Assembly (NCBI GenBank): GCA_004565275.1
Contig: SDOX01000127.1
Location: 44,491 to 108,235 of the forward strand
Direction of reading: 5' to 3'
DNA: 63,745 nucleotides
DNA from: Nannochloropsis salina CCMP1776
Lineage: Eukaryota; Sar; Eustigmatophyceae; Eustigmatales; Monodopsidaceae
Part shown: positions 44,087 to 56,008 of the stretch, in pieces
Layout: every line of letters begins with the position of its first letter
How positions within the stretch are numbered: position 1 is the first letter of the stretch
Notes under the pieces: generated by a model
What the model was told of the DNA's origin: nothing
What the model saw: the letters and a program-made list of their open reading frames with translations, nothing else
Database searches by the model: none
Translations under genes and position numbers: made by a program

Positions 44087-47000
44087 CTACACCCTCCCTT
44101 TCATGACCGCATTGAGCATGTACCCAGGCAGAAACAAGGCAGACACTGCCTCCTTGCAGCGGCCCGTGCTCACGAGAGTGGCGAGGCAGACGCAGATACC
44201 CATAGGGAGCCAAAAGACCTCGAGGAGAAGGAGGAGGAGCCCCAGAGCCGTGAAGAGGGCGGCGATGACGAGATCGCTTCCCAGGCGGGCGCGGCGCCGA
44301 CAGAGGGTGTGCAGGGCGGGAAAGAGGAACTGGAGGGAGGAGAAGGGAGGGAGGAGGGAGGGAGGGAGGGAGGGAAGGCGGGAGGGAGGTCTCCGGATGG
44401 TGAGCTGGGGCTGATAACCTCCCGCGGGTCCGTCCGAGGGCTGGTATACCATCGTGCCCGGCCCTTTGACCGAAAGAGAGCGAAGCGACCACTCGCTTGC
44501 CCACGTGCTCATTCCCTTCCTTCCTCTTTCCCTCCCTCCTCCCTCCCTTCCCTTCCCCTTCTCTTTCCCTTCTCTTTCCCTCTTTTGCCCTGGCAGTACC
44601 TGCCAGGTTGGGCGTCTCGTTGTGTAGGAATCGTCCGCGGCATGGGAGAAAGGGATGAGGCAGGGAAGGGAGGTCTGGATCTGAGGAGCCGTGAGGCAGG
44701 GGGCGAGGAGGAGGAGGAAGACCGCGGCGGGCACCCTGAGAGAAAGAGTGGGGGGGGATGGGGGGCAGGGGTTGATCAGGTTGATGCCGTGATGACGCGT
44801 GTCGGTGGGGCGTCCAGAGGCCCAGGCGGCTTTGGAAAGATATGGGCTGACCGACGGCCCAGAAAGAGAGGGGAGGGGGGAGGTTACCAAAGCAGGGAGC
44901 CGGCGACCACGAGGGCGGCGGTGACCATGGAGAAAGGGAGGAGGAAGAGCACGCAGGCGAGGCGGAGGGGGATGACGACGAGGCGGAGGACAAAACCGGG
45001 GAAGAGGACGTCACCGAGCCGGGAAAACTGGGCGCCTGGGGGCGGAGAGGGGGATGAAAAGGGAGGGAAGGGAGGGGGCGGTATGAGGTCGACGGAGGGC
45101 AGGGAGAGGAGGAGGGAGGGAAGGAGGGACATGGTCCTACCGGGGCAGCCGAAGATATTATACGTGTCGTAGTGCCCGTCGCGATACAAGGCTCCGCAGA
45201 GCCAGCACCTGCATGGGAGGAAGAGGGGCAAAAGAGGACGTGAGCGGGACAGGAGGCAAGGAGGAAAGGAAGAGATCAAAGTAAGGAAGGAGGAAGGGAG
45301 GGAGGAAAAGAGGAGGCGAGAAGGGAAGCAGACCACTGGTGGAGACAGTTCGAGCAAGTGATGTGGTTGCAGCCGCCACTCTTCTCCGTGGGGGCAGAGC
45401 AGCGAGGGCAACGGCGGGAGATGGCCAGGACGGCCCGCTGGGACTGTGAAGGAAAGGGAACAGGACAGGGTCAGGGAGAAGAGCCTTGGCGGTGGCCCGC
45501 ACGGCTCCCGTGCCCGCCCCACGCTTTAACCCCCTCCCTCCCTCGACCTGGTGGGTGGCCTTCCGCAGTCGGAGCGCGTACTGCCAGCAGGACTTGTCGG
45601 GGTGGGCGCTTGAGTGGAAGAAGCAGAAGCGGGTCTGGCAGTCCGGGCACGTGAGGGCGGGGGAGCAGGCGCATCCCTTAATCATGCGCCCGCAGCCTGG
45701 CTTGGGGCACTCCCGGTATCGGTCGGATTGCCTGGAGTCGGGCGGAAGGGAGGGAGGGAGGGAGGGAGGGAGGGAGGGAGGGAGGGAGGGAGGGAGGGAG
45801 GTGGGAGGGAGGGAGGGAGGGAGGGAGTGGGAGGGAGGGAGGGAGGGATGGAGGGAGGGAGGGAGGAAGAATTACGGGATGACTGAGGGTGCAGGAAAGG
45901 AAAGGACAGTGTCACTCAGCCTCTCGGCGACCTTATCGCCCCTTCCTTTCCCCGACCCCTAGCACTCTCCCTCCTCCGCCCCCCACCTCATCAGAGAGAA
46001 CTTCTGGTATTTCCGCCACGACTCCTCCCCGACCAGGCTGCGGATTTCCTCCTCCGAGTACGAGTAGCTGCAGCCGCTCTGCCGAGAAGAGGGGCAGTAA
46101 GGGAGGAAGGGAGGGAGGGAAGGAAGAGGGAAGATGTGCGAGGGGATGCGCGCACAATGCCAGGTCTATGTCTTAATCGCATGGTAGCGACCTCGGACTC
46201 GTGGTGCACGTAGCTCGTCTTCCTCCTTCCCTCCCTCCCTCCCTCCCTCCCACTGCCTCGTCCTCGCTTCCCTCCGGCCGTACCTGCCCGAGCATGGGGC
46301 AGGGGATGAAGACACCGCGGGAGGAGATGGAGGCCTCCATGTAGTGCTTGATACAAGACTAGATGGAAGAGGATGGGAGGGAGGCAGGAGGAAAAGGACC
46401 AAGTCAGCGACAGGGCTACACACCTTCCCCTCCTCCCAGCCCCCCAGTCCTCCCTCCCCTCCCTCCCCTCCCTCCCGCCCTCCCTTTTCTTCCCCCTTCC
46501 CTCCTTCTCTTCGCACCCGACAGAAAAAGTGCGTGCAGGCGCCGGACCCCTGGAGAGGCATCTGCTCCTCCTCCGGGAGATCCGACAGGCAGACGTTGCA
46601 GTAGAAGGTGCTGAGGGATGGAAGAAGGGGGGGGGATGCAGGCAGTGATGGAATAAATCGCTCCAGTTTGCAGAACATTCCAAATTTATCTGGTTTGGGC
46701 AGTCGTCGCTCCCCCTCCCTCTCACTCTCCCTCCCTCCCTCCCTCCCTCCCTTCCTCTCGCCCTACCTCTGTCGCTCAATCTGGGGGACAGGTTTCATCA
46801 TCATGCTCCACAAGGCCCCCCATCTCTCGCCTCCGCCTCCCCCGTCCCTGGACGCCCCGCCTTCTCCTCCTTCCTCGATCTCTCCTTCCCACAGGCTTCC
46901 CTGCCCTCGACTGTCATGACCCTCGCCCCCCCCTCCCCCCGCTCCGGCCTTCTTCTCCTCCCCCTCCCTCCACTTCTTCTCTCCTTCCTCCTTGGTCTCC

Positions 47001-48070
47001 TCCGCATCCTCCTCGCCCGCGTCCGATTGTTCGCCCTTCCCCCCCCCGGCCCTTCTCTTCGTCCTCGCTCCCTCCCCATACCCTCGTCCCTCCTCCCCTC
47101 GTTCCCCTTCCTTTCTCCCCGGCTTGGACGCCACTAGCGCACGCACTACTGCCCTCGCCGAAGTGTCGATATTGGCAGGAGGATTCATGACGGCTGGCGT
47201 GGGGGTCGCGAATGCATGCACATGCCTTCTGAGCGAGGCGCGAAAAGGAGCGCTAAGAGACATGGAAGGGAAGGGGCTCCGCCCTCCCGTGGGGGTTTGG
47301 CTCGCTTCATCCCGATCCCGCCCTTCATTTTCGCCCACTTTTTCCTGCTCGACATTATCGAAGGTGATGGTGTAATGCGGAGAATGCAGCCTCCCCTCCT
47401 CCGGCCTCTCCCTTCCACTTTTCTTCTCCACGCCTTCCTCCCCATACCCTGGTTTGGAGGCCATGTTCGCCCGCAAAGGCAGGGCTAGCAGGTGCGGCGA
47501 GTTGAGTGGACAGGGCGTTGCAACATTTGAATATAAAAAAGATTCTTGATGAGGAGGATGCGGTTTAGGGGAGAGAACGGGGTCCGAACGTTGGGAGGGG
47601 GTAGATGACGCCACGGAGGCAGCCGAGCTGACGCTCCGAGGCCCTTGACGGCGCAACCAGACTGCGCATGTATGTGCGTGCTGTACCCCATCCTCTTCCT
47701 CGTCATCCTCTTCTTCGTCCGATGGGTCGTGATACGCGGGGGAGGTGCTCTTGGGAAGCGGTATGCTCTGAATTTGATGACATGGTGTGGGAGTGTGTTC
47801 GTGGCTGGTGGGGCTAGATGGTGAACAGACGACGAGATGTGAGGTTTGAGACTCGCGTGGTAATGATGGCAGAGTAATAGACGGCATAGCGGAGGAAGGA
47901 AGGGCTGATGGTTGCGGAGTGGCGGGAATGCAGTCATTTTTACGATCCTCTTCGATGGGGGCGACTCCCACGTTGCTATCCCTATCTCTTTCTGCAATAT
48001 CATCTGGTTGTGTGGTCGTAGCTGCGGTGTCGAAATTATCCAAAGCTAAATTGCTTGTGATGTTCCCCAT
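44087..48070 (-). CDS. Membrane-anchored RBR (RING-IBR-RING) E3 ubiquitin ligase
   Basis: Ten exons sum to 871 codons plus stop: 46767-48070, 46517-46610, 46284-46358, 45987-46078, 45548-45731, 45334-45443, 45141-45208, 44888-45035, 44600-44735, 44087-44491. RBR ligases pass ubiquitin from E2 onto a RING2 cysteine and then to substrate. Exon 1 (434 residues) is disordered, starting MGNITSNLA (a possible N-myristoylation Gly2), and is rich in Ser, Pro and Glu. RING1 follows (YCNVCLSDLPEEEQ, HFFCRSCIKHYM), then the IBR (YRECPKPGCGRMIKGCAC, CPDCQTRFCFFH) and RING2 (CPRCSAPTEKSGGCNHITC, CWLCGALY). The predicted catalytic residue is Cys608 in SGGC. Three or more hydrophobic spans close the protein (VLRLVVIPLRLACVLFLLPF; VPAAVFLLLLAPCL; VIAALFTALGLLLLLLEVFW), like RNF19/RNF144-type ligases. 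The last exon may contain an unspliced CCCT-rich in-frame intron. Confidence 0.88.
45746..45866. repeat. Longest GGGA tract in the window, about 120 bases
   Basis: Near-pure (GGGA)n with single interruptions (GTGGGA, GTGGGA, GATGGA), in the intron between exons 4 and 5 of the RBR gene. It is CCCU in the transcript. Confidence 0.9.
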
Positions 48071-48725
48071 ATTTAAGGGTAAAAAGCGACCATGCGCGGC
48101 TCAGACAGTTCACAATGCGGTCCCTTGTAACCGGGACCCAGCTATGTCAATCTGTGCCTGCGTATCTGTAATAACAAAATAATTCGGGAGGGGTGAACGG
48201 TAAGACAATAATCAATTTGTGCCTTATCAGTATGTATCTATCTCCCAATGGAAAAGGCTCTGTGAGCGAGCGGAATTCATCATGGCAGAAGTCATCAAGA
48301 GCGTATGGGAGGTTCAGGGTCTGGCTGTTTGTTCCAGCGAGTACAATTAATTGAATTGGTTCGTTAAAAGCACTCATTAAGCACTCTGACATGTCAGAAG
48401 CCTATCATATTGTGGAAAATTGTGAGTCAAGCCGGGATGTCGCGTACAGGAGCCGCTTTCACTCGCAAAGAGGACATGGAACAGACGCAGCGACAACTCT
48501 TCCAGAGTCAACTAACGGTTTGGCTGAGTAACGGTTATTTAAACCATTATGAACTAAATTTCGCCAAAAAGAAATAATGTCGAGAAATGGTGCAGGAAAG
48601 CCCTCTGTGACGGCCGCTCGCACAAGCAAAAATATACATGCTGGTTTTTACACGTAATTTCTTGCTCATCTATTCAATACTTTCTTCAAGATATTCGTAG
48701 CATCGCACAGTCTTCCGCGCTATAG
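48071..48725. other. Intergenic region, same-strand neighbours
   Basis: Promoter and 5' UTR of the RBR ligase and 3' end of the nucleotide-sugar transporter gene. It is AT-rich. No supported coding frame; the frame at 48147-48392 (minus) has no features. Confidence 0.45.
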
Positions 48726-51143
48726 TCATTTCTTACTCATTCTTTCTACTGATTTCCGAGTTTTCGCGCGTTCCACGTACCAGGCATCATTGTACTTCGC
48801 ATGAAGAAAGGTGGAATATCCGACAAGGCAAGCAGCAAGAAGATGGCCTCGGGAGGGCGGGGTACGCTGCATCATTGACTGGCAGAGAGCTGTTAAAGCA
48901 ATGCCTGCAATCAGTGCAAAGCCTTTTTTTACACCTATACTTAGCCCGCAAACGTAAAGAGATACGTTAGAAATTCTTACATCGGCTTTGTTCCATGTCC
49001 TCTGCAATCCGAGTGGTGGTTCTCTTTCGACTCTTACCTCCCGCGTATTTGGTGACAAGACCAACAATGATGCCTCCTGCGGCATTGATGACAACAGGTA
49101 GAAGAGCAAGAGGGCTCAAATTCTTCGGCAAGGAGAACGAGGAGGTACCTGTGCATAAAAATCGCAATCACAACATTTGCAGGACACAAAAAAAAGGTCT
49201 TTACGAGCAGAATGATTTTCCCTCTAAAAAGAAGAAAGCCATTACTCAATAATGTCCTCCATCAGGGGATGGAGGAAATAAATGAGTAATGTAACAAAAA
49301 AATTTAAAGAAAGAATGGCGGGTGACAAATGATGCAGTTTGAAGTGATGGACGTGCAGCATTTGCCAAGTACGCAAAGTCGAAGGAAGAGAGCTCCGTCC
49401 GAGAGAGTGCTTTCCAGGCAAGGCATCGCCCCCCCCCAAATGGGTAGTCCTCTCTGAGGAAACCAAGCGCAAACGTACGCAGCCGTGGAAAAATAGAAAC
49501 GACGTACAAATCAACCCAGCAAAAGAAAGCAAACCCTGGACAACGATGGAAAATGCACCCACCTGGGGAAGAAAAGAAGTACTTGCTGACGACGATCAAG
49601 GCCAGGCAGACTTGGCCGTAGAGGGCAAGCTCGGCCGAGAAGAGGTAGCTGTTGCGAGAGGCGCCTTGCAAAGTATTTTGCGTCAGGGCAGCACATACTC
49701 CTGGAGGGGGAAAAAATGGGCCGGGGGGAGGATTAAGGAATGAGTGGGCATGACGGCCGCCTGTAGGAGATCCTGAGGTTACGCAAGCGTCAGATTCATC
49801 CCCTTCATTACCGTACCCGATGTGAGAGAGGCGAGGAGGACGGGCAGGACGCCGAGCGTGAAGGTGGTCGGGTCGTAGGAGGGAGAGGAGGCGGGGGAGG
49901 CGGAGGGCCAATTCAGGATGATGGCTGAAAGGATGGTATTCAGAGAGAGATTGAGTATTAAAGACAGAGGGCCAATCCTGTATCGGGCATGATGCATACA
50001 GACGACATGAAGGCGTCATTGCCCTTGCCAAGACCCGGCCCATCTTATCTCTTCCTTTCTCCCTCCCTCCCCCCCTCCCTCCCTCCCTCCCTCCCTCCCT
50101 CCGCACAGGCAACGAGCAGCATCCCCAGCGCCACCAATTGCAGAGGCGTCTGCTTGCGGCCCATGACCACGTAAAGGCAGACAGCGGCGGCCAGCGTCTG
50201 GATGGGGGTGAGGACGGGAAAGGGAAGGAGCGATGGGATAAGGAGGGGGAGGAGGGGGAGGCATGCTGACGGGTGTTGGGGGCAGGGGGGGTCCACCTTG
50301 GTCTGATTAAGGAGATTGAAGGAGAGGGAGTCCAGGTGCTGGTAGCCAAATTGAGCCATAGTGTTTTGGAGGGCGTAGAGGGACGCAGGGAGAGCGGCAA
50401 CACGGAGGCTTTCTCTGGAGGGGGGGCAGGGGGAGGGTGACAGGAGGATGAGCAGGGGCCAAGGCCGGCAGATAGATTGTGAGGCCCCAAAAGCTAGAAA
50501 ATGAGAAATTTAGCGAACACATACGGCGACTGGAAGGAGGAAGGATGAGGAGGAGGGAAGAGGGGGAGAGCGCAGACAGACAGAGAAGGGACGCCTGATT
50601 CAGTGCCTCGCCTACCGCACTGTCCATGTCGCCCATAGTTTGGCTCGGCTGTCCCTAGTCTCGGTAACCCAGAGCCCTAGGGCGCAGAGGAGGATCTTGA
50701 AGCTTTCGGTGGCCATGACCACGAGCATCTTGGGCAGGCTCGTGGGGATGAAAGCACGGACCAAGAGAGGCTGGAGGCCGAACTGGAGGGCTAGGAGGGA
50801 CCTGGGAGAAGGGAAAGGGAGGCGGAGAAGAATCAAGGGGCGTGGACTATGAGTCCTTGAAAGAGGGTGCCTGCGAAGAAAGGGCGCTGTGGATTATGTC
50901 GCACGTCCCCGTGACATGTCATCCTCGAACCCTTCCCCGGCGTAAACGTCCCAAATGTCGCACGCACATGTAAAAATATCCCGACTGAAAGACACTGTCG
51001 GTACGGGACACCGATGAAGTCCTGTGTCCTCGTGCTCTGCGGGGGGGGGAAGGTGTCGAGCGGGGGGCAGGGCGGCGACGGCGGGGGGGAGAGGGGGAGG
51101 AGGCAGGAGAAGGGGATGGCAGGTTCGTAGCTCCAGCACTCAT
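48726..51143 (-). CDS. Nucleotide-sugar transporter (SLC35A-like)
   Basis: Eight exons (50968-51143, 50616-50801, 50297-50414, 50107-50197, 49817-49924, 49563-49700, 49038-49148, 48726-48934) give 378 residues in phase. These Golgi or ER antiporters exchange a nucleotide sugar for the nucleoside monophosphate. Family landmarks: FGLQPLLVRAFIP with KMLVVMATESFKILLCALGL (TM1-2), LPASLYALQNTMAQFGYQHL then NLLNQTK, the classic Q-T-K before TLAAAVCLYVVMGRKQTPLQ, NTLQGASRNSYLFSAELALY, and ALLPVVINAAGGIIVGLVTK YAG. The 45-residue N-terminus is cytosolic, Ser/Pro/Arg-rich. The C-terminus is strongly basic (VERAKTRKSVERMSKK), possibly an ER/Golgi sorting signal. The donor of exon 4 was chosen by phase. 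The substrate cannot be read from sequence. Confidence 0.88.
50064..50102. repeat. CCCT tract in a transporter intron
   Basis: Near-pure (CCCT)n of about 40 bases just after exon 4 of the nucleotide-sugar transporter. On the transcript strand it reads GGGA, close to the donor. Confidence 0.75.
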
Positions 51144-52033
51144 TCTATCAATTGACCGCGATGAGTTCGAAGGAGGCACAGGAGATGATCTTGTGCGCAT
51201 GGTGGTCAAGAGGAAGTGTCCTGAGGGAAAAGCGGGTGGGAGAAGAGTTGCAGCGATGTAGGTGGGGAGGTTTGCGCTGTGGCACAGGTGTCGTGCATCG
51301 CGTCAAGAAGGAATTGTATCGTCCAACAATCAAAGTACAATTCCGCAATACGAACAAAACACTAATTCCGTCTCAGTTTTGTTGAAAGCTACCCTGAGCA
51401 CGAGCACTGGACAAGGCAGGACTATTGGGGATAAGTGGCGGGGGAGATAATGTGGAGGCACTGGCTAGAGCGAGCTTGTCCGATCGCCCAGTGCCCCCCT
51501 GCGACGTACGACTCCAGAAAGGTATTTGCACTGAGGCTGGCGTCTTCCTCGCACTTCCACCGGTGGTGGCGGTTGAGAACGCAGGAGGGAGGGTTCAGTA
51601 GGCGCTGGGGGGCATTAGAATGGGACGAGTGTGGTAATAGCACGCGTGCGAGCATTGGCTTAGGGCCTGGAAAGGGACAGGGGAGTATCCTGTCCCAGAG
51701 TCTTCAAATGAGACGGAATTCTTGCACCAATGTTGCCTTTGTCCTTCGAGGCCGCATTCCCGATACGAAGACGATAACATAGCGGGGAAGAGCCTTTCCA
51801 CCTTTGGCCCTCGCCTTTCACGTGTCGTTGTCGCCCTTTCTTTGAAAATTGTGCCAAAGTGGAAAGGGTAGCGCTGCTCATCTCCCAGAGGCTGGAGCTC
51901 GCTTGTCTGGCGGGGTTAGATTGACCTCGTGGATCCCGAAACCCGAGGGAAACTCATAGCTCGACCTCTCTCCTCCCATTTCCCCATACTGAAATTCTGA
52001 CATAGGTCTGGTACCTATACCTGTACTTTTCAG
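51144..52033. promoter_or_regulatory. Divergent intergenic region
   Basis: About 890 bases between the transporter (minus) and the VOC-protein gene (plus). No frame shows coding features. A pyrimidine tract with TTTTCAG directly before the ATG at 52034 suggests that the VOC gene has a 5' UTR intron. Confidence 0.5.
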
Positions 52034-55000
52034 ATGTCTCTGCGTGTCTGGATCGCCGCGGGTGCGGCCTGCTCGCTCGCCTCTTTGGCTACAGCGTTCC
52101 TACCTCCTTCCCTCTCTTGTCGCGCAGGTACGTAACTTCCAGGAAACTGGACAGGTGTCTGCGGTGACCATGTAGATAGAGAGAGGTGTAGGCGTGCATA
52201 AGGGTAGGAAATAACACGGGAACATTTGACATCCGATACTCCTGGCTTCCGTTACGCGATCTGCACGCTGATCCCGTCCCGTCCTCCGCGACAGGGACCT
52301 CGACTTTCCCCTCTCTGACAGTCAACAGGAAAGCCCTCGCCGCGCCCTTAGCGGCTACAAAGAAGGAAAAGACAGCATGGGACGCGGAGGAGCAGTACGA
52401 GGTGCTGCCCGAGGATACCTTCATCCTGCGCCCCGATATCAAGGTGAGGAATGTGTGAAAAGGAAGGAGCAGAATGCATGGTCGGGTAGGGACTAAATCG
52501 AATACACGTGCTTGCTGGGGAGGAAAGGTTTGATCGCCCTAGGGCTCTCTTACTGATATCTTCATCGCCTCCCCCTTGGCTAGGACTACGCGAAGCTGAC
52601 AGAAGAGGAGATGGCGGCCACAGAGTCCGTTGGCAGCACGGCACCCGACCAAAGCCATACTACTTTTGTCCCAAACTCGCATCCCTTCGCGCACGCGCGC
52701 CTGTTGAACGTGGTGGTGAGTGGCTGGGGGGGAAGAGGGGGGGGTGATAGGAAGGGGATGACATGCGTCAGGAGGGCGCGCGAAAGACGGAATGGGAAGA
52801 GGAAAGGATTGCAATCCTATGCGAGTAGTCTGCGTGTTGAACAGTTTTTCAGCGTTCATATTGGCAGACACTTGCGCGAGGCTCGAGGAAACTAAATTTC
52901 ATGTCGCTCTTCCCCCCTCCAGCTTGTTCTCGTTCCCACTCCCTCTCCCTCCCTCCCTTCCTCCCTCTCTCCCCTCCTCTCTCTCTCGCGCTCCTTCAGT
53001 GCCGTGTCGCCGACTTGGAGAAAACTGTCAAGTTCTATGAGGCTCTTGGCATGATCAACCTCAGGGAGAAAGTCACGCCCGAATACTCCGCCTCCGTCAT
53101 GGGCTTCGGGTGCGCCTGAGGGTTAGGGAGGGAAGAGAGGGGAGGAAGAAGCAAGGGGAGGAAAAGCGCTCCACATCAGAATATTTTGCCAGGAAAAAGC
53201 TGTCAGATGCTTTTTGTCGGCACTTTGCCTACGTTACTCGCCGAGTAACCCAATTTGATCCCCTCTCGGTCCTTCCTTCCTTACAGCTCGGAGGAGTACG
53301 GGCAGAACGTGGCGCTCCAGTTCGTACAAGACTCGAGCCCCGTCTCGCTTGGCGATGGCTACGGCGGGTAGGACAGGGGGCAGAGGGTGGAAAGGGAGAA
53401 GGGGGTGGTGGGGATAGAGATGGAGGCAAGGGTGTGCTAGCTTTGGTAGTAAAGATGGTGGGGGCGGACGTGCATAGGAGAGCAGGGGTCGATGAGGATA
53501 CTCCGATGGTGACTTGGGCTCTTGCGAGGAGGAGAAGAGAGCGGTAAAGGACAGAGGCGACTAGGGGACAGAAAAACGAAGACAAAAGGGTGCGAGAAGG
53601 AGTAAGAGTAGGCAGGACCCCCAATCCAGGGCGGGGCGGTGGTAGCCTTCGAGGATTCATTGACCGAGGACGGTGGTTGGAGGTCGGAGTGCGCGCAGGT
53701 CATCATGAGTAATGACCAGACCGCTCGACTCTCCCTGCATACTTTTCATTTTCCCTTCTCGTCCTCCCTCCCTTCCTTCCTCACTCCCTCCCTCCTTCCC
53801 CTCCTTCGGCTTAGAACCACGTTCCTCGTGCCAGACGTGCAGAAAGCCGTGGCCAAGGCGACCGGCGCGGGCGGAAAAGAGCTCAAGGCCGTGGCGACCG
53901 TCGAGTTTCCGGCCACGCAGGTCCCCGACCAGGTGCATGCCCCGCCTTCCCTCCCTCCGTCTAGCGCCTTTTCTCTCTAGCCTTCTGCTCGCTTGCCCCA
54001 TCTACCCCTTTGCTACAGCCCTCCTCCTGGTCCTCTTTCTTTCAACGCGACTATCTCTTGATGTGCTGACTGTTCGGGCCTGAAAGCCAGCCGTTCTGGC
54101 ATCAGCTTCTTTGTTCTCTACTCTCAGCTAAAGGCAACAAATGGCGAGACGCAGAATTTGAAGCCGACGCCTGCTGAGCCCTCACCGCTCTTTTTTCTCT
54201 CCTCTCTGCTTCCGTCCTAACCCCTCTAGGACGCGCAGGAAGTGAACACTGAGGTAAAAGCCGTGGTGACAGACCCAGACGGATACAAGGTGCGACTGAA
54301 GGCGAATTCGGAAAATAAGCTTTGGCGCGAGGGAGGGAATGAGGGAGGAATGGGAAGAAACGTGACAGGGAAGGAGGGAGGAGAGGGAGAGAAAGAGAGA
54401 GATGGGCCGGGTCGGCACATCTTATGCCGACAGCCAAGGATCCAACGACTCACTTCCTTGTCGTTCCCGCTCTGGTTGCCTGTCTTTCTCGCCCTCAGGT
54501 CACCTTCGTTCAAGGCGAGAGCAAGGACGTCCTCTCCTCTGTCACCCTCCGCGTCTTCGACACAGAGAAGGCGGTTGCCTTCTACAGCAAGCTCGGTGCG
54601 CGTTTCCCTCTCCTCCGTGTCCTCTCCTTTGCTTGCTTGCTCCTCCAACAGTATTTCTATAGAAGTCCTTAGTCGTTGACCTAGACCCGCTCACACGCCA
54701 CGCATTGCGCCCTCTCATGCCCCTCGCAAATATCCCTTTCCCTTGCGCTCCCTTTCTCCTCCTACTCTTCTCTCTTAGGCATGAAAGTCCTGAAGAAGCG
54801 CGCGAACGTGCCGGCGGAAACCAGCATATCGACCTGGGTGGGCTACGACGACGATCATATCTACACAATGGGATTTGTCCACGAGAAACTAAAGCAGCCC
54901 CAGTTCCACATGATGCGGGTGCCCGCCACCACCCTCCTCCTCAAGTGCGTCCCTTCCGTTCTTCCTCCCTACATTCCTGGTTACAACCTCTCTTTTTCCT

Positions 55001-55575
55001 TGCGTTCTCTCCCCAAGTACTTCATCTCTTCCTCGTCGACCTTCGGCATCGATTACAACCCTTGACCGCCCAAGGCGCCTGCTTCCTCAAATCTGTCTCA
55101 ACTTTATCCTGCTTGTCTCTATTTCCTCTTTCTCCTTTCAGTTACGAGTATGACTCTCAGCCCGTGAAGACGGGCAACAGCCTGGCGCAGATTGTGGTGG
55201 GCATCAACAAGGGAGTTAAGACAGCGCTTGACTCCATCGCTGCCGAAGGTAGGGAGCAAGGAGAAACAACACAGAGGAAGAAGGGGGGGGAAGGATAGAG
55301 TCAGAGAGCAAAGAGGTATATAAAGAGATGTGTAGTCGTAGTTGAAAGCGAGACGGAGGTCTGCCAGCATCTTTGCTTTTTGCTTGCGGAGGTGTGCCTT
55401 TGACGAGTAAATCTTATTCCGCGCCGTCGTTACTCCCTTCATCTTTCCTCCAGGCGCCAAGGTGCTGAAGGAGGTTTCAACCGAGGACGGTCAAGACGTG
55501 GCAGCTGTCGCGGACGTGGACGGGTATACACTGACTCTGGTGGACATGGAGGAGTTTAACGCGCAGCTTGCTTAA
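52034..55575 (+). CDS. Plastid-targeted two-module VOC (glyoxalase-fold) protein
   Basis: Eleven exons give 411 residues: 52034-52127, 52295-52443, 52584-52715, 53000-53109, 53287-53367, 53815-53932, 54230-54289, 54499-54595, 54779-54944, 55142-55248, 55454-55575. The N-terminus (MSLRVWIAAGAACSLASLAT then AFLPPSL) is a signal peptide with the stramenopile plastid A-F motif. Two VOC modules follow: CRVADLEKTVKFYEALGM with VVTDPDGYKVTFVQ, and LRVFDTEKAVAFYSKLGMKV with VADVDGYTLTLVD. This is the fold of lactoylglutathione lyase. However, the four metal ligands expected in glyoxalase I (His before the R-V-x-D motif, Glu in ELT, His in FGHIA, Glu in IEL) appear as Asn, Gln or Ala, Thr and Thr in module 1 and are also missing in module 2. 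An enzyme of the standard type is therefore doubtful. Its 3' UTR and exon 5 reappear near 61-63 kb. Confidence 0.88.
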
Positions 55576-56008
55576 AACGAGTAGAGCCGGAGGAGGAGGG
55601 GGGGGAGAGAGGAAGGGATGGGAGAAGAGGAAACAGCGCCGAAATGCCGGTAAACTTCGGCAGTGACAAAAACTTAGAGTGGAAAAACCTTGGATTGGCT
55701 GTCCTGCGAGGGATGCGTGCATGGTCGGAAATGCTATCGTTGTGTGTTATCTATTTGAAGGCGATGAAACGTCGACATGTGTTTGAGAATGTGTGAGGGA
55801 GAAAGTGAGCGGGATGGAGGAAGCGAGGAATGAACATGCTGAAAAAGGACAAAACGAAGGAGGCTGCACTCATGTCTATCGGTCACTTTGCTCGTATACG
55901 GGTATGTTCTCTCACGAGATAGATGTTGTATTGCCCCCTTTGAAAGTTGTTCATTTGAATGACATCTGTGCCGCTGCCATGGATGGGAGGTGCGGTCAAT
56001 GCATGAAA
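55573..56008 (+). repeat. VOC gene stop codon and 3' UTR, duplicated at 62693-63125
   Basis: From the TAA through a purine run (GAGTAGAGCCGGAGG and onward) to ATGCATGAAAGC the sequence is almost identical to 62693-63125. Divergence is concentrated in a short block near 55905-55950. This is the parental copy because it is continuous with the intact VOC gene. Confidence 0.92.

Noticed and set aside
43691-45172. 493-residue plus-strand open frame
   Set aside because: It overlaps the last three to four exons of the RBR ligase antisense. The translation is low-complexity Glu/Gly/Arg with no domain.
49230-49290. Extra transporter exon near 49260
   Set aside because: All phase-compatible versions hit a stop, and direct joining of 49563-49700 to 49038-49148 restores the family sequence.
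49246-50490. 414-residue minus-strand open frame
   Set aside because: It crosses several introns of the nucleotide-sugar transporter. Only parts coincide with true exons, and the phase-consistent spliced model explains them better.
53586-53710. Extra exon of the VOC gene reading AVVAFEDSLTEDGG
   Set aside because: It does not fit the phase, while exon 5 joins exon 6 (53815) directly and gives the expected VOC order.
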